Positions 1 through 8,214 are shown, numbered from the stretch's first letter. The stretch: DNA of 64,000 nucleotides from Lysobacter arenosi (GCF_016613475.2 NZ_CP071517.1:3348001-3412000); one strand, 5' to 3'. Numbers and translations: made by a program. The notes: a model not told the origin generated them from the sequence alone.

Positions 1-1853
1 TCCGCCTGCACGTGAAGGGCCTGTACAACAACCGCACCTCCACCAACCAGGCCGCACCCGAGCCGATCTTCGTCGGCCCCGGCGCCGGCACCGGCGGCAT
101 CGCCGACACGATCAGCATCCACCAGGACAACCCGTTCAATCCGTTCGGCTACACGCTCGACGCGAACTCGAACCTGCTGGTGGTGACGCGTCGCCCGGTT
201 GAAGTCGGCCCGCGCATCTTCCACCAGGATGTCGACACGACGTACTTCAACATCGGCCTCGACGGCACCTTCGGCATCGGCGACCGCACGCTGGGCTGGG
301 ATGCCAACTACGCCCACTCCGAGAACAAGGCCACGCAGGAATTCCTCAACGGCTACAACGTGGCCAAGATGAAGCTCGCACTGGGTGATCCGGCGATCTG
401 CGCACTGGTCGCAGGCTGCACGCCGCTCGACCTGTTCGGCGGCCAGGGCCGGCCGATGACGCAGGACCAGATCGACTACATCCGCACGCGCCAGATCGAT
501 TCGAGCAAGCAGGTGCTGGACCTGTTCCAGGGCAACATCACCGGCGACCTGTTCGACATCGGCGACCGCACTGCCGGCTTTGCCGCGGGCGTGGAGCACC
601 GCCGTTATCGCGGCGACTTCAATCCCGACCCGCTGCGCCAGACCGGCGAATCGCAGGACTCGTTCGCAGCACCGGTGTCGGCTTCGTACGAAGTGGACGA
701 GATCTACACCGAGTTCAGCTTCCCGGTGCTGGCGTCGCTGGATCTCAGTGCCGCGATCCGCTACTCCGACTACTCGACCTTCGGCAACGAAACCACCGGC
801 AAGGTCGGTTTCCGCTGGCAGCCGATCGAGGACGTCGTCGTGCGCGGCACCTACTCCACCGGCTTCCGCGCTCCGAACCTCGGTGAGCTGTTCGGCCTCA
901 CCCAGTTCGGCGCAACGCTGGTGGATCCCTGCGGCTCGACCGGTCGTCCGGGCCCGGCGTCGCCTGACCTGGCGGCAGGTTGCGCGGCACAGGGTGCGCC
1001 GCCGAACTTCGTCCAGGCCAACACGCAGATCACCACCTTCACCGGTGGCAACCCCGATCTGCAGCCGGAGACGTCCGACAGCTGGACCTTCGGCGTGGTC
1101 TACGCGCCGAGCTGGGGTACCGACCAGGCGTGGTCGGACCGCCTCGACTTCGAAGTGGGCTACTACAACATCGAGATCGAGGATGCGATCCAGGCCCGCG
1201 ACCTGCAGGCGTTGCTGGAGACCTGCCTGCGCGAGGGCGGCGTCAATTCGATCAACTGCACGCCATTCACGCGCGGCGCCGGCGGCAACCTCAACCCGCC
1301 CAACAACTTCCTCGACAACCTGGGTTCGATCAAGACCGACGGCGTCGACATCAAGGCCAACTGGGCCGGTCCGGAGTGGAGCTGGGGCCGCCTGAATGCA
1401 TCGCTGCAGTCGACCTACGTCAACGACTACGAGGCCGTCGACGTCGACGGCAACCGTTCGCAGCGCGAGGTCGGCATCGAAGTCGACGACAGCGCCATCC
1501 CGGAATGGCAGACCAACGTGCAGCTGGGTTGGACGCGCGGTGATTTCAACGCCGGTTGGACCGTGCGCTACATCTCGTCGGTGAAGGAGGACTGCGACAA
1601 CGTGCCTGTCGCCGGTGCGCCGGGTTGCCTGGGCGACACGGAGTTCAACGAGCTCGGTTCGACCACGTTCAACGATGCGCAGTTCAACTGGTCAAACGCG
1701 TTCACCGAAGGGCTGAAGCTGACGGTCGGCGTGAACAACATCTTCGGCAAGGAGCCGCCGGTGTGCCTGACTTGCTCGCTTAACGGCTACGACGCCGGTA
1801 CGTATGACCTGCCGGGTGCGTTCTGGTACGTGAGCGCGGACTATCGCTTCTGA
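1..1853 (+). CDS. TonB-dependent receptor, C-terminal part (5' end outside window)
   Basis: This is the beta-barrel portion of an outer-membrane TonB-dependent receptor, which takes up siderophores, carbohydrates or peptides using TonB energy. The frame is open from base 3 with no start or signal peptide in view, so the gene begins upstream. About 617 codons are visible. Barrel hallmarks are the YSTGFRAPNLGELFG segment, the NPDLQPETSDSWTFG segment typical of the last third of these barrels, and a terminal aromatic residue (YVSADYRF) recognised by the BAM machinery. Four Cys lie close together near residues 400-430 and 540-600, probably loop disulfides. The plug domain is missing, so the ligand cannot be inferred. 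A strong terminator follows. Confidence 0.93.
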   Translation, partial: RLHVKGLYNNRTSTNQAAPEPIFVGPGAGTGGIADTISIHQDNPFNPFGYTLDANSNLLVVTRRPVEVGPRIFHQDVDTTYFNIGLDGTFGIGDRTLGWDANYAHSENKATQEFLNGYNVAKMKLALGDPAICALVAGCTPLDLFGGQGRPMTQDQIDYIRTRQIDSSKQVLDLFQGNITGDLFDIGDRTAGFAAGVEHRRYRGDFNPDPLRQTGESQDSFAAPVSASYEVDEIYTEFSFPVLASLDLSAAIRYSDYSTFGNETTGKVGFRWQPIEDVVVRGTYSTGFRAPNLGELFGLTQFGATLVDPCGSTGRPGPASPDLAAGCAAQGAPPNFVQANTQITTFTGGNPDLQPETSDSWTFGVVYAPSWGTDQAWSDRLDFEVGYYNIEIEDAIQARDLQALLETCLREGGVNSINCTPFTRGAGGNLNPPNNFLDNLGSIKTDGVDIKANWAGPEWSWGRLNASLQSTYVNDYEAVDVDGNRSQREVGIEVDDSAIPEWQTNVQLGWTRGDFNAGWTVRYISSVKEDCDNVPVAGAPGCLGDTEFNELGSTTFNDAQFNWSNAFTEGLKLTVGVNNIFGKEPPVCLTCSLNGYDAGTYDLPGAFWYVSADYRF

Positions 1854-1911
1854 TGGTGCGCTCGTGATCGCGCGCTCATGAAGGCGTGATCGCGAACCGG
1901 AGTGGAACGGG

Positions 1912-1945
1912 GACGGCCGATGCATGCATCGGCCGTTTTCTTCTT
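1912..1945 (+). terminator. Intrinsic terminator after the TonB-dependent receptor
   Basis: A perfect palindrome (ACGGCCGAT on one side, ATCGGCCGT on the other, around GCATGC) is followed directly by TTTTCTTCTT. It lies about 60 bases after the receptor stop codon and closes that transcript. Confidence 0.85.
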
Positions 1946-2026
1946 CGGAGGCGCGTCGATCCAAGTGCGGACGTTCGACAGGCACGGGCAGAGTTCCTGC
2001 CTCTTCGCCTAAGATTGATCTCGACA

Positions 2027-2034
2027 GGGGGGGG
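2027..2034 (+). repeat. G8 homopolymer upstream of a small membrane-protein gene
   Basis: Eight consecutive G residues end 11 bases before the ATG at 2046, where a Shine-Dalgarno sequence would sit. A similar G9 run precedes the gene at 8355. The tract could serve as the ribosome-binding site and could vary in length by slippage. Confidence 0.6.
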
Positions 2035-2045
2035 CAACTGCCGAC

Positions 2046-2609
2046 ATGAAAGACGGGGACATCGATTACTCGAAGTACGAACGACACGAGCTGGAAGAGG
2101 CGCTTGAGCGAATCAACGCCGATCTGTACCCAAGGAACCACGCGAACCTGCGTTCTGCCTACCAGGCATTGGTGGGCAAACAGCCGCCTCCCCCTAACGT
2201 TCCCCGCCTCCGGCCAGAACCTGCCCAGTTCGAGGACGAGCCGCCGCCTGTTCCGAAGTACGACGAGCATGGCCGCTACGTGCCCAATCACATTCCCGCG
2301 GGCGAGCGGCTCAGTCTGGTCGCCCTCTCGCTGCTGCTGTTGACATACGGCAGTTACGGAGTCTGGACGAACGACCTCTACCTTCCCGCGAGGCGAGGCG
2401 GAATCCATCTGAATGACTCTTCGGCATGGGCCATGCTCGGCGCGTTTGCGTGCGCTTTCCTCTGCATGCTCGTGTTGGTCGCCGACCACTACGACCGCCG
2501 CAACAACGAGCTCAACTATTGGCGCGCGAGTCGCGTTGTCGGCGGGCTTGGCTGGTCATGCTTCGTGCTGTCACTGATCCTCTGGATCTTTCAGAGGTTC
2601 CATCAGTAG
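2046..2609 (+). CDS. Small membrane protein with DYSxY-ELEEAL N-terminal motif
   Basis: This is a 187-residue protein of unknown function. The first ~45 residues are soluble and carry the pattern M-DGD-DYS-Y-ELEEAL-IN-DLYP-N-ANLR, shared with the gene at 9785. Many proteobacterial membrane proteins, in my recollection, carry a similar short N-terminal DYSxY/YP module. A proline-rich linker follows (QPPPPNVP, residues ~57-64). Then come two or three hydrophobic segments around residues 90-110, 125-145 and 165-185, so the C-terminal half is membrane-embedded. The ATG at 2046 begins the conserved motif and follows a G-rich tract. The gene is followed at once by the palindromic repeat pair and belongs to the accessory island. 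Confidence 0.75.
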   Translation: MKDGDIDYSKYERHELEEALERINADLYPRNHANLRSAYQALVGKQPPPPNVPRLRPEPAQFEDEPPPVPKYDEHGRYVPNHIPAGERLSLVALSLLLLTYGSYGVWTNDLYLPARRGGIHLNDSSAWAMLGAFACAFLCMLVLVADHYDRRNNELNYWRASRVVGGLGWSCFVLSLILWIFQRFHQ

Positions 2610-2612
2610 GAG

Positions 2613-2705
2613 CGCAATGGCCGCTCCTGGCCGATAGCAGTCATAGGGCCAGGCGGCTCGGTCGGACCAGTGCTAATGTCCGCTTCTGACCCGAAGCGGA
2701 CACTG
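2613..2705 (+). repeat. Two-part palindromic repeat, copy 1
   Basis: The left half has core GGCCGCTCCTGGCCGATAGC. The right half has core TGTCCGCTTCTGACCCGAAG, which pairs with the GCGGACA after it. A ~28-base GC-rich spacer separates them. The same left/right organisation recurs at 3092, 10889, 11565 and 12248. The right half ends 16 bases before the next start codon. Confidence 0.8.
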
Positions 2706-2720
2706 GCCTTAGGCGGGGAT

Positions 2721-3002
2721 ATGGCAGGCATCCTGATCATCGCGACGGCATTCATTCTGGTCGTGCTGAACACAGTCGCGACTCGAACGGTTGTTTCAGG
2801 AGATTTCCCCAAGCGGCAGAAGATGGGCCAATGCCTGCTCATCTGGCTTATGCCGTTCGCTGGAGCAATCCTTGTCTTGGCTTTGGATCGCGATTCACTT
2901 CGAGGTGGCCATGACCACCAATCCGTAGACGATAGCTTGCTCGACACAGTGGTTAAGAGCGCTCCTTTCGATCATGCGCCACCGGGGGCTGACGATCACT
3001 GA
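2721..3002 (+). CDS. Small two-helix membrane protein
   Basis: This is a 93-residue hypothetical protein, MAGILIIATAF onward. It has an N-terminal hydrophobic helix (residues 2-19), a short basic loop (FPKRQKMGQ), a second hydrophobic segment (LLIWLMPFAGAILVLAL) and a ~35-residue acidic, His-containing tail (HDHQSVDD, DHAPPGADDH). The overall pattern resembles small PLDN/cardiolipase N-terminal-type membrane proteins, but I cannot assign it. An in-frame extension upstream of 2721 only translates the palindromic repeat, so the ATG at 2721 is preferred. The stop codon abuts another half-repeat. Confidence 0.6.
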   Translation: MAGILIIATAFILVVLNTVATRTVVSGDFPKRQKMGQCLLIWLMPFAGAILVLALDRDSLRGGHDHQSVDDSLLDTVVKSAPFDHAPPGADDH

Positions 3003-3004
3003 CC

Positions 3005-3039
3005 GAAACGCCCGCTTCTGGCCGTAGCGGATGTCGGGG
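3005..3039 (+). repeat. Lone left half of the palindromic repeat
   Basis: The core CCCGCTTCTGGCCGTAGCGG matches the left half of the two-part repeat with no right half following. It directly abuts the attC-like site, where that site's outer R'' box should be. Confidence 0.65.
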
Positions 3040-3044
3040 CTACC

Positions 3045-3093
3045 CATTCAAGCCGAAGCCGCTTCGCGGCTCGGCTTAACTCAGGCGTTGGCG
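3045..3093 (+). other. attC-like (59-base-element) site with lost outer box
   Basis: The core AAGCCG-A-AGCCG-CTTCG-CGGCT-CGGCTT forms two perfect stems with one extrahelical A, followed by AACTCAGGCGTTGG. This is the layout of integron attC sites and closely resembles the classic aadA 59-base element. The R' side reads GTTGGCG, a variant of GTTRRRY. No RYYYAAC box exists 16 bases before the stem; repeat sequence sits there instead. It is probably a damaged recombination site. Confidence 0.65.
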
Positions 3094-3183
3094 AATGTCC
3101 GCTTCTGGCCGATAGCGGACACTGGTGCCTGCCTGGGAGTCGGGGCCGGTGCTAACGTCCGCTTCCGATCCAAAGCGGACGTA
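3092..3183 (+). repeat. Two-part palindromic repeat, copy 2
   Basis: The left half has core TGTCCGCTTCTGGCCGATAG followed by CGGACA. The right half has core CGTCCGCTTCCGATCCAAAG followed by CGGACG. They are joined by a ~27-base GC-rich spacer ending in GGTGCTAA. The copy begins immediately at the R' end of the attC-like site. Confidence 0.82.
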
Positions 3184-3284
3184 TTTTGGTCCACGCGTCT
3201 CGTTAACGGCTCTCGGGGAATTGCATGACCACGGACGCAAAAGAGAAGATTCTTGCACTGGTTGCCGAGAACACGGATTGACAT

Positions 3285-3536
3285 ATGACCGCTCAAAAGC
3301 TCGCTGGCGGCACGGTTCATGAGCTGCCTGCCGATTTCCGGGAAGCCATCGAGTCCGATGGCACGGCCAGGGAACTCTGGGCCGACATCACGCCGCTGGC
3401 GCGGAACGAGTGGATCTGTTGGGTCACTTCACCCAAGCAGGAAGCGACCAGGAAGCGTCGCATCGAAGTCGGAATCGACAAGATGCGAGGAGGCATGCGC
3501 AGGCCATGCTGTTGGCCCGGGTGTCCGCACCGCTGA
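3285..3536 (+). CDS. YdeI/OmpD-associated family small protein
   Basis: This is an 83-residue cytoplasmic protein. Residues 18-65 (FREAIESDGTARELWADITP, then NEWICWVTSPKQEATRKRRI) match the helical core of the YdeI/OmpD-associated (OmdA-like) family, in which a W/Y-containing helix precedes an E-T-R-RR-I segment. The C-terminal Cys-rich tail CCWPGCPHR recurs in this family as I remember it. The function of the family is unknown; bacteriocin tolerance has been proposed. The ATG at 3285 follows a tiny 18-codon ORF (3225-3281) that may be a leader or remnant. It is the only clearly soluble cytoplasmic product in the island. Confidence 0.7.
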   Translation: MTAQKLAGGTVHELPADFREAIESDGTARELWADITPLARNEWICWVTSPKQEATRKRRIEVGIDKMRGGMRRPCCWPGCPHR

Positions 3537-3545
3537 CCTGCTTGC

Positions 3546-4358
3546 TCACTTGGCCTGAGAGGGCGGGGCGACTGCCGCCTCGCAGAGGCGTTCTATCACC
3601 CGGCTGCCGGCGCGGGCTTCATGTTCGTTGGCGGGAGCAAACTCGGTCACGGTAAAGCCGACCAGATCCGCTTCGCGTGCGATACGCCCCACGAGCGCGA
3701 TCGCATCGTCAATGCGCAGCTTGCCGTCTGGATAGGCGACGTAGGGAAACTCAAGCGGATCCAGCGCATCCAGGTCGAAATGGATGTGCACCGGTCCGTC
3801 GATGGCTGCCTGCGGGGCCAGCCGTTGCAGGTCCAGCTCGCGTTGCAGTTCCCAATCGCCATCGTCGCCCACCTGGATGCCGACGTAGCGAAAGCGCGCC
3901 GGCTCGAGCGGCTTTCCAAGGTACGGTCGCATCGGTCCAGGCGCGCGCCCCAGGATCGCGCTGACGGGCATGCCGTGGAAATTGCCGCTGGGGGAGGTTT
4001 CCGGTGTATTGGCGTCGAGGTGTGCATCGATCCAGATGACCCGAAGATCCGGATGCACGCCCTTCAAATAGTCGATCACCGCGACATCCACAGCGCAGTC
4101 GCCGCCGGCGGTCAGGACGCGCCTGGCGCCCGAGCTGGCGAGGATGTTCTGCGCACTGCGGAACTGCGTGAAGATCGATTGCCAGCGGTGAACGCCGTGG
4201 AGCAACTCGTCATCGACTTCGTCATGCGCAGGCGGAACCTGGACCAGCGGGGCAAGCCGTCCGCAGATTTCAGCGGCGGCTTCGGCGCCGCGCGGCAGGT
4301 TCGCGTAGCGCCCCGATCCCTGCCATTGCGGGTAAGAAAGACTGAGGTCGAACGGCAT
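3546..4358 (-). CDS. Arginase/agmatinase-family ureohydrolase with altered metal ligand
   Basis: This is a 270-residue ureohydrolase-fold protein. Arginase, agmatinase and formiminoglutamase hydrolyse guanidino compounds at a dimanganese site. Visible motifs are AGGDC (residues 84-88), WIDAHLDANTPETSPSGNFHGMP (109-131, in the DAHxD...SGNFHG position) and HFDLDALDP (193-201). The four Asp and one His of the metal site are in place. The first ligand motif, normally GGDH, reads GGDC, so Cys88 replaces His. Substrate cannot be named. The ATG lies just after an AGGAGC-type ribosome-binding sequence on the minus strand. It converges on the small-gene island and is probably monocistronic. Confidence 0.82.
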   Translation of the reverse strand: MPFDLSLSYPQWQGSGRYANLPRGAEAAAEICGRLAPLVQVPPAHDEVDDELLHGVHRWQSIFTQFRSAQNILASSGARRVLTAGGDCAVDVAVIDYLKGVHPDLRVIWIDAHLDANTPETSPSGNFHGMPVSAILGRAPGPMRPYLGKPLEPARFRYVGIQVGDDGDWELQRELDLQRLAPQAAIDGPVHIHFDLDALDPLEFPYVAYPDGKLRIDDAIALVGRIAREADLVGFTVTEFAPANEHEARAGSRVIERLCEAAVAPPSQAK

Positions 4359-4666
4359 GGTTCCGTGCTCCTGTCAGGTCGCCACTATAAGTCCACCATC
4401 GAGTCCGGTGTATTTCACCTCTCACGTCGTGCGGCATATCGTGCGCCTGCCTGTGCTTTCACAAGGCCGAAGTGATCCAGTGATCGGATCAGCGCCTTGC
4501 CTGCATGACGGCGTTGCGGAAATCGCAGGGTCGGGCCATCGAGATGGTCTATTGCGGCCGCAGCGCGAGCCGCGCTTGCGGCACTGAACACAGATGAACA
4601 AAAGAAGATGCCTATGGAACCTACAGCCTCCTGAGTACGCGCGGTGATAATGGCCGCCGTCGGCGC
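4359..4666. other. Divergent intergenic region, no gene seen
   Basis: These 308 bases separate the minus-strand arginase-family gene from the plus-strand oxidase operon and should contain both promoters. I see no convincing ORF, palindrome or promoter hexamers. Confidence 0.5.
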
Positions 4667-4882
4667 ATGGCGACGTTGGATCTTCTTGATGCAGGTCAGC
4701 GGTACAAGCGCAACCACGTGCTGGAGCATCTGGCCGATGGGCTGTTCCTGTTCTGTCTCGTCGTCAGCACCATTGCCACCGGCTACATCGCCTGGGTGGT
4801 GAGCGAGTTCCAGCACCGGGTTCTCGCGGAAGGGCCCGAAACCGGACGCGAAACGCCGCGCAGGCGCCGGCCAACGAGGTGA
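4667..4882 (+). CDS. Small single-pass membrane protein ahead of the oxidase operon
   Basis: This is a 71-residue hypothetical protein. One clear transmembrane helix spans residues ~26-46 (LFLFCLVVSTIATGYIAWVV), with a charged N-terminal arm and a strongly basic tail (PRRRRPTR). Four bases separate its stop codon from the multicopper oxidase ATG, suggesting translational coupling. A much longer ORF overlaps on the other strand, but it lacks recognisable domains and covers the operon's leader, so I favour this one. Function is unknown; a membrane accessory to the periplasmic copper enzyme is possible. Confidence 0.5.
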   Translation: MATLDLLDAGQRYKRNHVLEHLADGLFLFCLVVSTIATGYIAWVVSEFQHRVLAEGPETGRETPRRRRPTR

Positions 4883-4886
4883 ACCA

Positions 4887-6473
4887 ATGGAAGCCCACGT
4901 GCAAGGAAGTGTTCCCGTGAATCGCCGGCCGTCTGCCCGCAGCAGTGTCGGTGTCCTCGCTGCCGCGTTCGCGCTGCTGCTGTTGGCGGCAGGGTGTACC
5001 ACCGAGCACAAGGCAAGCACGGCATCGGAGCCACTGCGCGCGCCGAAGGAGTTCAGCTACGGTGCCGATGGCGTCACGCATGCGGACCTGCGGGCATCCC
5101 TGACGCATGTCAGCGTCGGCAACGAGCGTTACACCTCACTGGTCTTCAACGACGACTACAACGCACCGCTGATCCGCACGCGTCCCGGCGGAGTCATGTC
5201 GATCCGCCTCGACAACGGGATGGACGAGAAGACCAACCTGCATTTCCACGGCATGACGGTGTCTCCGCTGGAAGCAGGCGACAACATCTTCCGCGAGACC
5301 CTGCCGCACCAGGTCGGTGTCTACAACCTCAAGCTTCCGCCCGACCACAGTCCGGGCGCGTACTGGTACCACTCGCACTTCCACGGTGGCTCGCAGCGTC
5401 AGGTGGAAGCCGGCATCGCCGGACCGATCCTCGTCGACGGCATGCTCGATCCGTTCCCGGAGCTCAAGGGCATCCAGGAGCGAGTGCTGGCGCTGCGCAA
5501 TTTCCAGAAGACCGCGACCGGCAAGGTGGCCAGCGAGATCATCACCTCCGCCGCATCGATCCGCACCGTCAACGGCCAGGAGCAGCCGATCATCGAGATC
5601 CAGCCGGGCGAAACCCAGCTGTGGCACCTGCTCAACATTTCGGCCAACCAGTATTTCCGCGTGCGGGTGAAAGGACAGCCGGTGCAGATCCTTTCGCAGG
5701 ACGGCAACACGGTCAACCAGGAGGTCATGACCGATGAAATGCTGATCGGCCCTTCCGCCCGGGTCAGTGTCCTCGTGGTGGGTCCGCAGGCGGGCGACCA
5801 CGCTGTGGAGCTCGGTTCGGGCAACACCGGACCCGCCGGCGACCAGTACAAGGGCGCGCAGTTGGCGGTGCTGCGCTCCAGCGGCGCGCCCGTGTCGACG
5901 CGACGGATCGCCAGCGCCTACCCGCAGCTGGAAGATCTCAGCAAGGAGCCGGTCGCGCGGACGCGGCAGTTCGCGTTCGAGGATTCGCCCACCGACGGCA
6001 ATGCCTTCCTGATCAACGGCCGCCGCTTCGATTACGGCCGGGTCAATACCACCGTCAAGCTGGGCGATCTCGAGGAGTGGCGGCTGTACAACCCGTCGCA
6101 GGAGCTGCACCAGTTCCATATCCACCAGACCGACTTCCAGGTCACGCAGATCAACGACAAGCCGGTGCCGTTCATCGGTTATCGCGACAACGTGTACATC
6201 CCGGCGACCGGGTCGATCACGGTGCGCATCCCGTTCCGCGATCCCACCATGCTCGGCAAGTTCGTCTACCACTGCCACATCCTCGAGCACGAGGACGGCG
6301 GCATGATGCAGGTCGTGCAGGTGGTCAAGCCCGAGGACTACGAGCAGGCGCTGAAGCTCGAGCCGCTGGGCGGCATCTATGGCGAGAACCAGTTGTGCAG
6401 CTACCTCAAGAACACCGGTGAGGACCTCAAGGTTCCATACCCGAGCAGCTGGCCGACCGGAGGTGCGCCATGA
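4887..6473 (+). CDS. Multicopper oxidase family lipoprotein
   Basis: This enzyme would couple oxidation of an organic or metal substrate to reduction of O2 to water at a trinuclear copper centre. All four copper-binding motifs are intact: HFHGM (H119, H121), HSHFHGG (H162, H164), HQFHIH (H408, H411, H413) and HCHILEHEDGGMM (H462-C463-H464, H468, Met ligand). Residues ~21-37 form a lipoprotein signal ending LLLAAGC, so it is probably a periplasm-facing lipoprotein. A GTG at 4917 with AAGGAAG upstream is a plausible alternative start. The 528-residue length fits three cupredoxin domains. It is co-transcribed with a porin (4-base overlap) and a SCO copper chaperone. The substrate is unknown; bilirubin-oxidase- or CotA-like activity is possible. 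Confidence 0.88.
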   Translation: MEAHVQGSVPVNRRPSARSSVGVLAAAFALLLLAAGCTTEHKASTASEPLRAPKEFSYGADGVTHADLRASLTHVSVGNERYTSLVFNDDYNAPLIRTRPGGVMSIRLDNGMDEKTNLHFHGMTVSPLEAGDNIFRETLPHQVGVYNLKLPPDHSPGAYWYHSHFHGGSQRQVEAGIAGPILVDGMLDPFPELKGIQERVLALRNFQKTATGKVASEIITSAASIRTVNGQEQPIIEIQPGETQLWHLLNISANQYFRVRVKGQPVQILSQDGNTVNQEVMTDEMLIGPSARVSVLVVGPQAGDHAVELGSGNTGPAGDQYKGAQLAVLRSSGAPVSTRRIASAYPQLEDLSKEPVARTRQFAFEDSPTDGNAFLINGRRFDYGRVNTTVKLGDLEEWRLYNPSQELHQFHIHQTDFQVTQINDKPVPFIGYRDNVYIPATGSITVRIPFRDPTMLGKFVYHCHILEHEDGGMMQVVQVVKPEDYEQALKLEPLGGIYGENQLCSYLKNTGEDLKVPYPSSWPTGGAP

Positions 6474-7615
6474 GCCGGGCAAGGGCAGGGGCCCTGGTAC
6501 TGGGCACGCTGTGCGGATCGATCGGACTTGCGCCGGAAGCGCGCGCCGACGACGGCCAGTACCCGAACTTCGGCATGGACTACAGCGCACAGCTGCAGTA
6601 CGACTTCAGCCGCCTCGACGGCGACACCAATGGCGGCCCGCGCAACACCACCGATTTCTATCCGGACATCACCACGTCCTTCTACCTGCGCTTCAGCACG
6701 GACGACCAGATCCGCCTGACCACCGAGATCAATCCGGCCGATCCGCCCAACCCGGGCGAGAAGCGCACGTTCGGCGACATCGGGCTGGTGATCGACGAGT
6801 TGAACTACTACAAGCTCACCTCACGCACATCCTGGATGATCGGCAAGTTCCAGGTGCCGTTCGGCCGGGCAATGGACCAGGCGCCGGGGCTTTACACCAA
6901 CGACTACGTGGCGGCCTATGACCTGGGCGGAATGCTCGGTGGAACGTTCGGATACCGCCACTTCAGCCAGAAACTCGGCCTGATCGAGCCCGACATCAGC
7001 CTCTACACCTTCGACACGACCGAACTGAGCCGCACCTTCCTGCGCGGCGGTGGTCGCGCGCAACGCTCCGACGGCGGCCCGGCGAACACCGGCAAGCTCG
7101 ATTCCTACTCGGTCGCGCTGAACTGGACCAGCATTCCGGCGCTGCCGTTCCTCGAGCTGCAGGCCGGCTATATGCGCAACCAGAAAGGCGTGGGCCAGAA
7201 CGACGGTACCTTGCCGGGCGACGAAGTGGTGCGGATCGTCTCGGCGCGCTACATGTGGGCACGCCTGCCCAGCACCGATCTGGGCGAGACGCTCAGAGGC
7301 CACTACCTGGATATCGTCCCCTTCATCGAATACGCCGACGTGGACAACGAGAACGCGGTGCAGGGCAACGACACCAGTTACCTGACCACTTCGCTCACGG
7401 TCGACTACGGCCCCTGGTCGATGGGCGCCACGCGCACCGACAAGAAGCGCCCGCCGATCGCCGGTGCCGGCCGCCACGATTACCTCAACGAGCTGAGCGT
7501 GACCTACAACATCACCGGCCGGCTGAGCATCGGCTTGTCGGCCGGGACGCAGAAGGAAGCCGGGCAGCGCTCGGACCTGTACGGATTGCAGCTGGCCTAC
7601 TCTGGAGCGTACTGA
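6470..7615 (+). CDS. Outer-membrane porin-like beta-barrel protein
   Basis: This is a 381-residue exported protein whose ATG overlaps the oxidase stop codon (ATGA). The signal peptide runs to about residue 27 (LAPEARADDG). The mature part alternates aromatic and polar residues in the way of barrel strands (YSAQLQYDFSR, TSFYLRFSTDDQIRLTTEI, SYSVALNWTSIP) and ends in a Tyr (YSGAY), consistent with BAM insertion. The pattern resembles phosphate-selective-porin-type or short-chain porins, but no family can be fixed by eye. The context implies passage of the oxidase's substrate or copper across the outer membrane. Confidence 0.75.
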   Translation: MSRARAGALVLGTLCGSIGLAPEARADDGQYPNFGMDYSAQLQYDFSRLDGDTNGGPRNTTDFYPDITTSFYLRFSTDDQIRLTTEINPADPPNPGEKRTFGDIGLVIDELNYYKLTSRTSWMIGKFQVPFGRAMDQAPGLYTNDYVAAYDLGGMLGGTFGYRHFSQKLGLIEPDISLYTFDTTELSRTFLRGGGRAQRSDGGPANTGKLDSYSVALNWTSIPALPFLELQAGYMRNQKGVGQNDGTLPGDEVVRIVSARYMWARLPSTDLGETLRGHYLDIVPFIEYADVDNENAVQGNDTSYLTTSLTVDYGPWSMGATRTDKKRPPIAGAGRHDYLNELSVTYNITGRLSIGLSAGTQKEAGQRSDLYGLQLAYSGAY

Positions 7616-7617
7616 GC

Positions 7618-8193
7618 ATGCGCATGCACGCGTTCATCGTCGCCGCGGCGCTCGCGCCGTCGCTGCTGCTGGCAGCGACGCGGACCGACATCGGTGGTTC
7701 GTTCAAGCTCACCGACCAGTCCGGCCGCGCCGTCACCGACCGGACCTACCACGGCAAGCCGGTGCTGATGTACTTCGGTTTCGCGTCATGCCCGGATGTC
7801 TGCCCGACCGACCTGGCGCGGATGGCGCGCATTGCCCGGCAGGCCCAGCAGGCCACCGGCGTGGCGTTGACGCCGATCTTCGTCACGGTCGACCCGGAGC
7901 GCGACACGCCGGAAAGGCTGAGGCCCTACGTCGGCGTCTTCGGAAAGGACTTCGTCGGTCTGACCGGCACCCCGGCCCAGATCAAGGACATCACCGACAA
8001 GTACCACGTGTTCTGCAAGAAGGTCCCGTACGGCAAGCAGGGGCAGTACACGATGGACCACTCGACTTTCATGTTCCTGCTCGACAGCAAGGGCCGCTAC
8101 CAGAATCACTTCGGTCGCAGCGTCGACGAGGCCACGGTAGTGCAACGCATCAGCGCCGACCTGAAGCAGGCCGGCGCCACCGCGGCTAAATAG
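7618..8193 (+). CDS. SCO family copper chaperone
   Basis: This is a 191-residue exported thioredoxin-fold protein of the SCO1/SenC family, which delivers copper to cuproenzymes such as cytochrome oxidase CuA or periplasmic oxidases. The copper ligands are Cys58 and Cys62 in FASCPDVCP and His148 in YTMDHS. The signal peptide is residues 1-20. The ATG at 7618 lies two bases after the porin stop codon and the reading frame upstream belongs to an antisense-like shadow. Co-transcription with the multicopper oxidase suggests it loads copper into that enzyme. A second SCO gene lies at 16077 in the denitrification cluster. Confidence 0.9.
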   Translation: MRMHAFIVAAALAPSLLLAATRTDIGGSFKLTDQSGRAVTDRTYHGKPVLMYFGFASCPDVCPTDLARMARIARQAQQATGVALTPIFVTVDPERDTPERLRPYVGVFGKDFVGLTGTPAQIKDITDKYHVFCKKVPYGKQGQYTMDHSTFMFLLDSKGRYQNHFGRSVDEATVVQRISADLKQAGATAAK

Positions 8194-8214
8194 TTGCTGC
8201 GAGCATCATGCACG

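Noticed and set aside
3225-3281. 18-codon ORF before the YdeI-like gene
   Set aside because: Too short to support; could be a leader peptide or a gene remnant, and no pairing structure is evident.
3031-3322. Several 60-80-codon ORFs containing NVRFWPIAD- or SDPKRT-like peptides
   Set aside because: These only translate the palindromic repeats; the same peptides appear wherever the repeat occurs.
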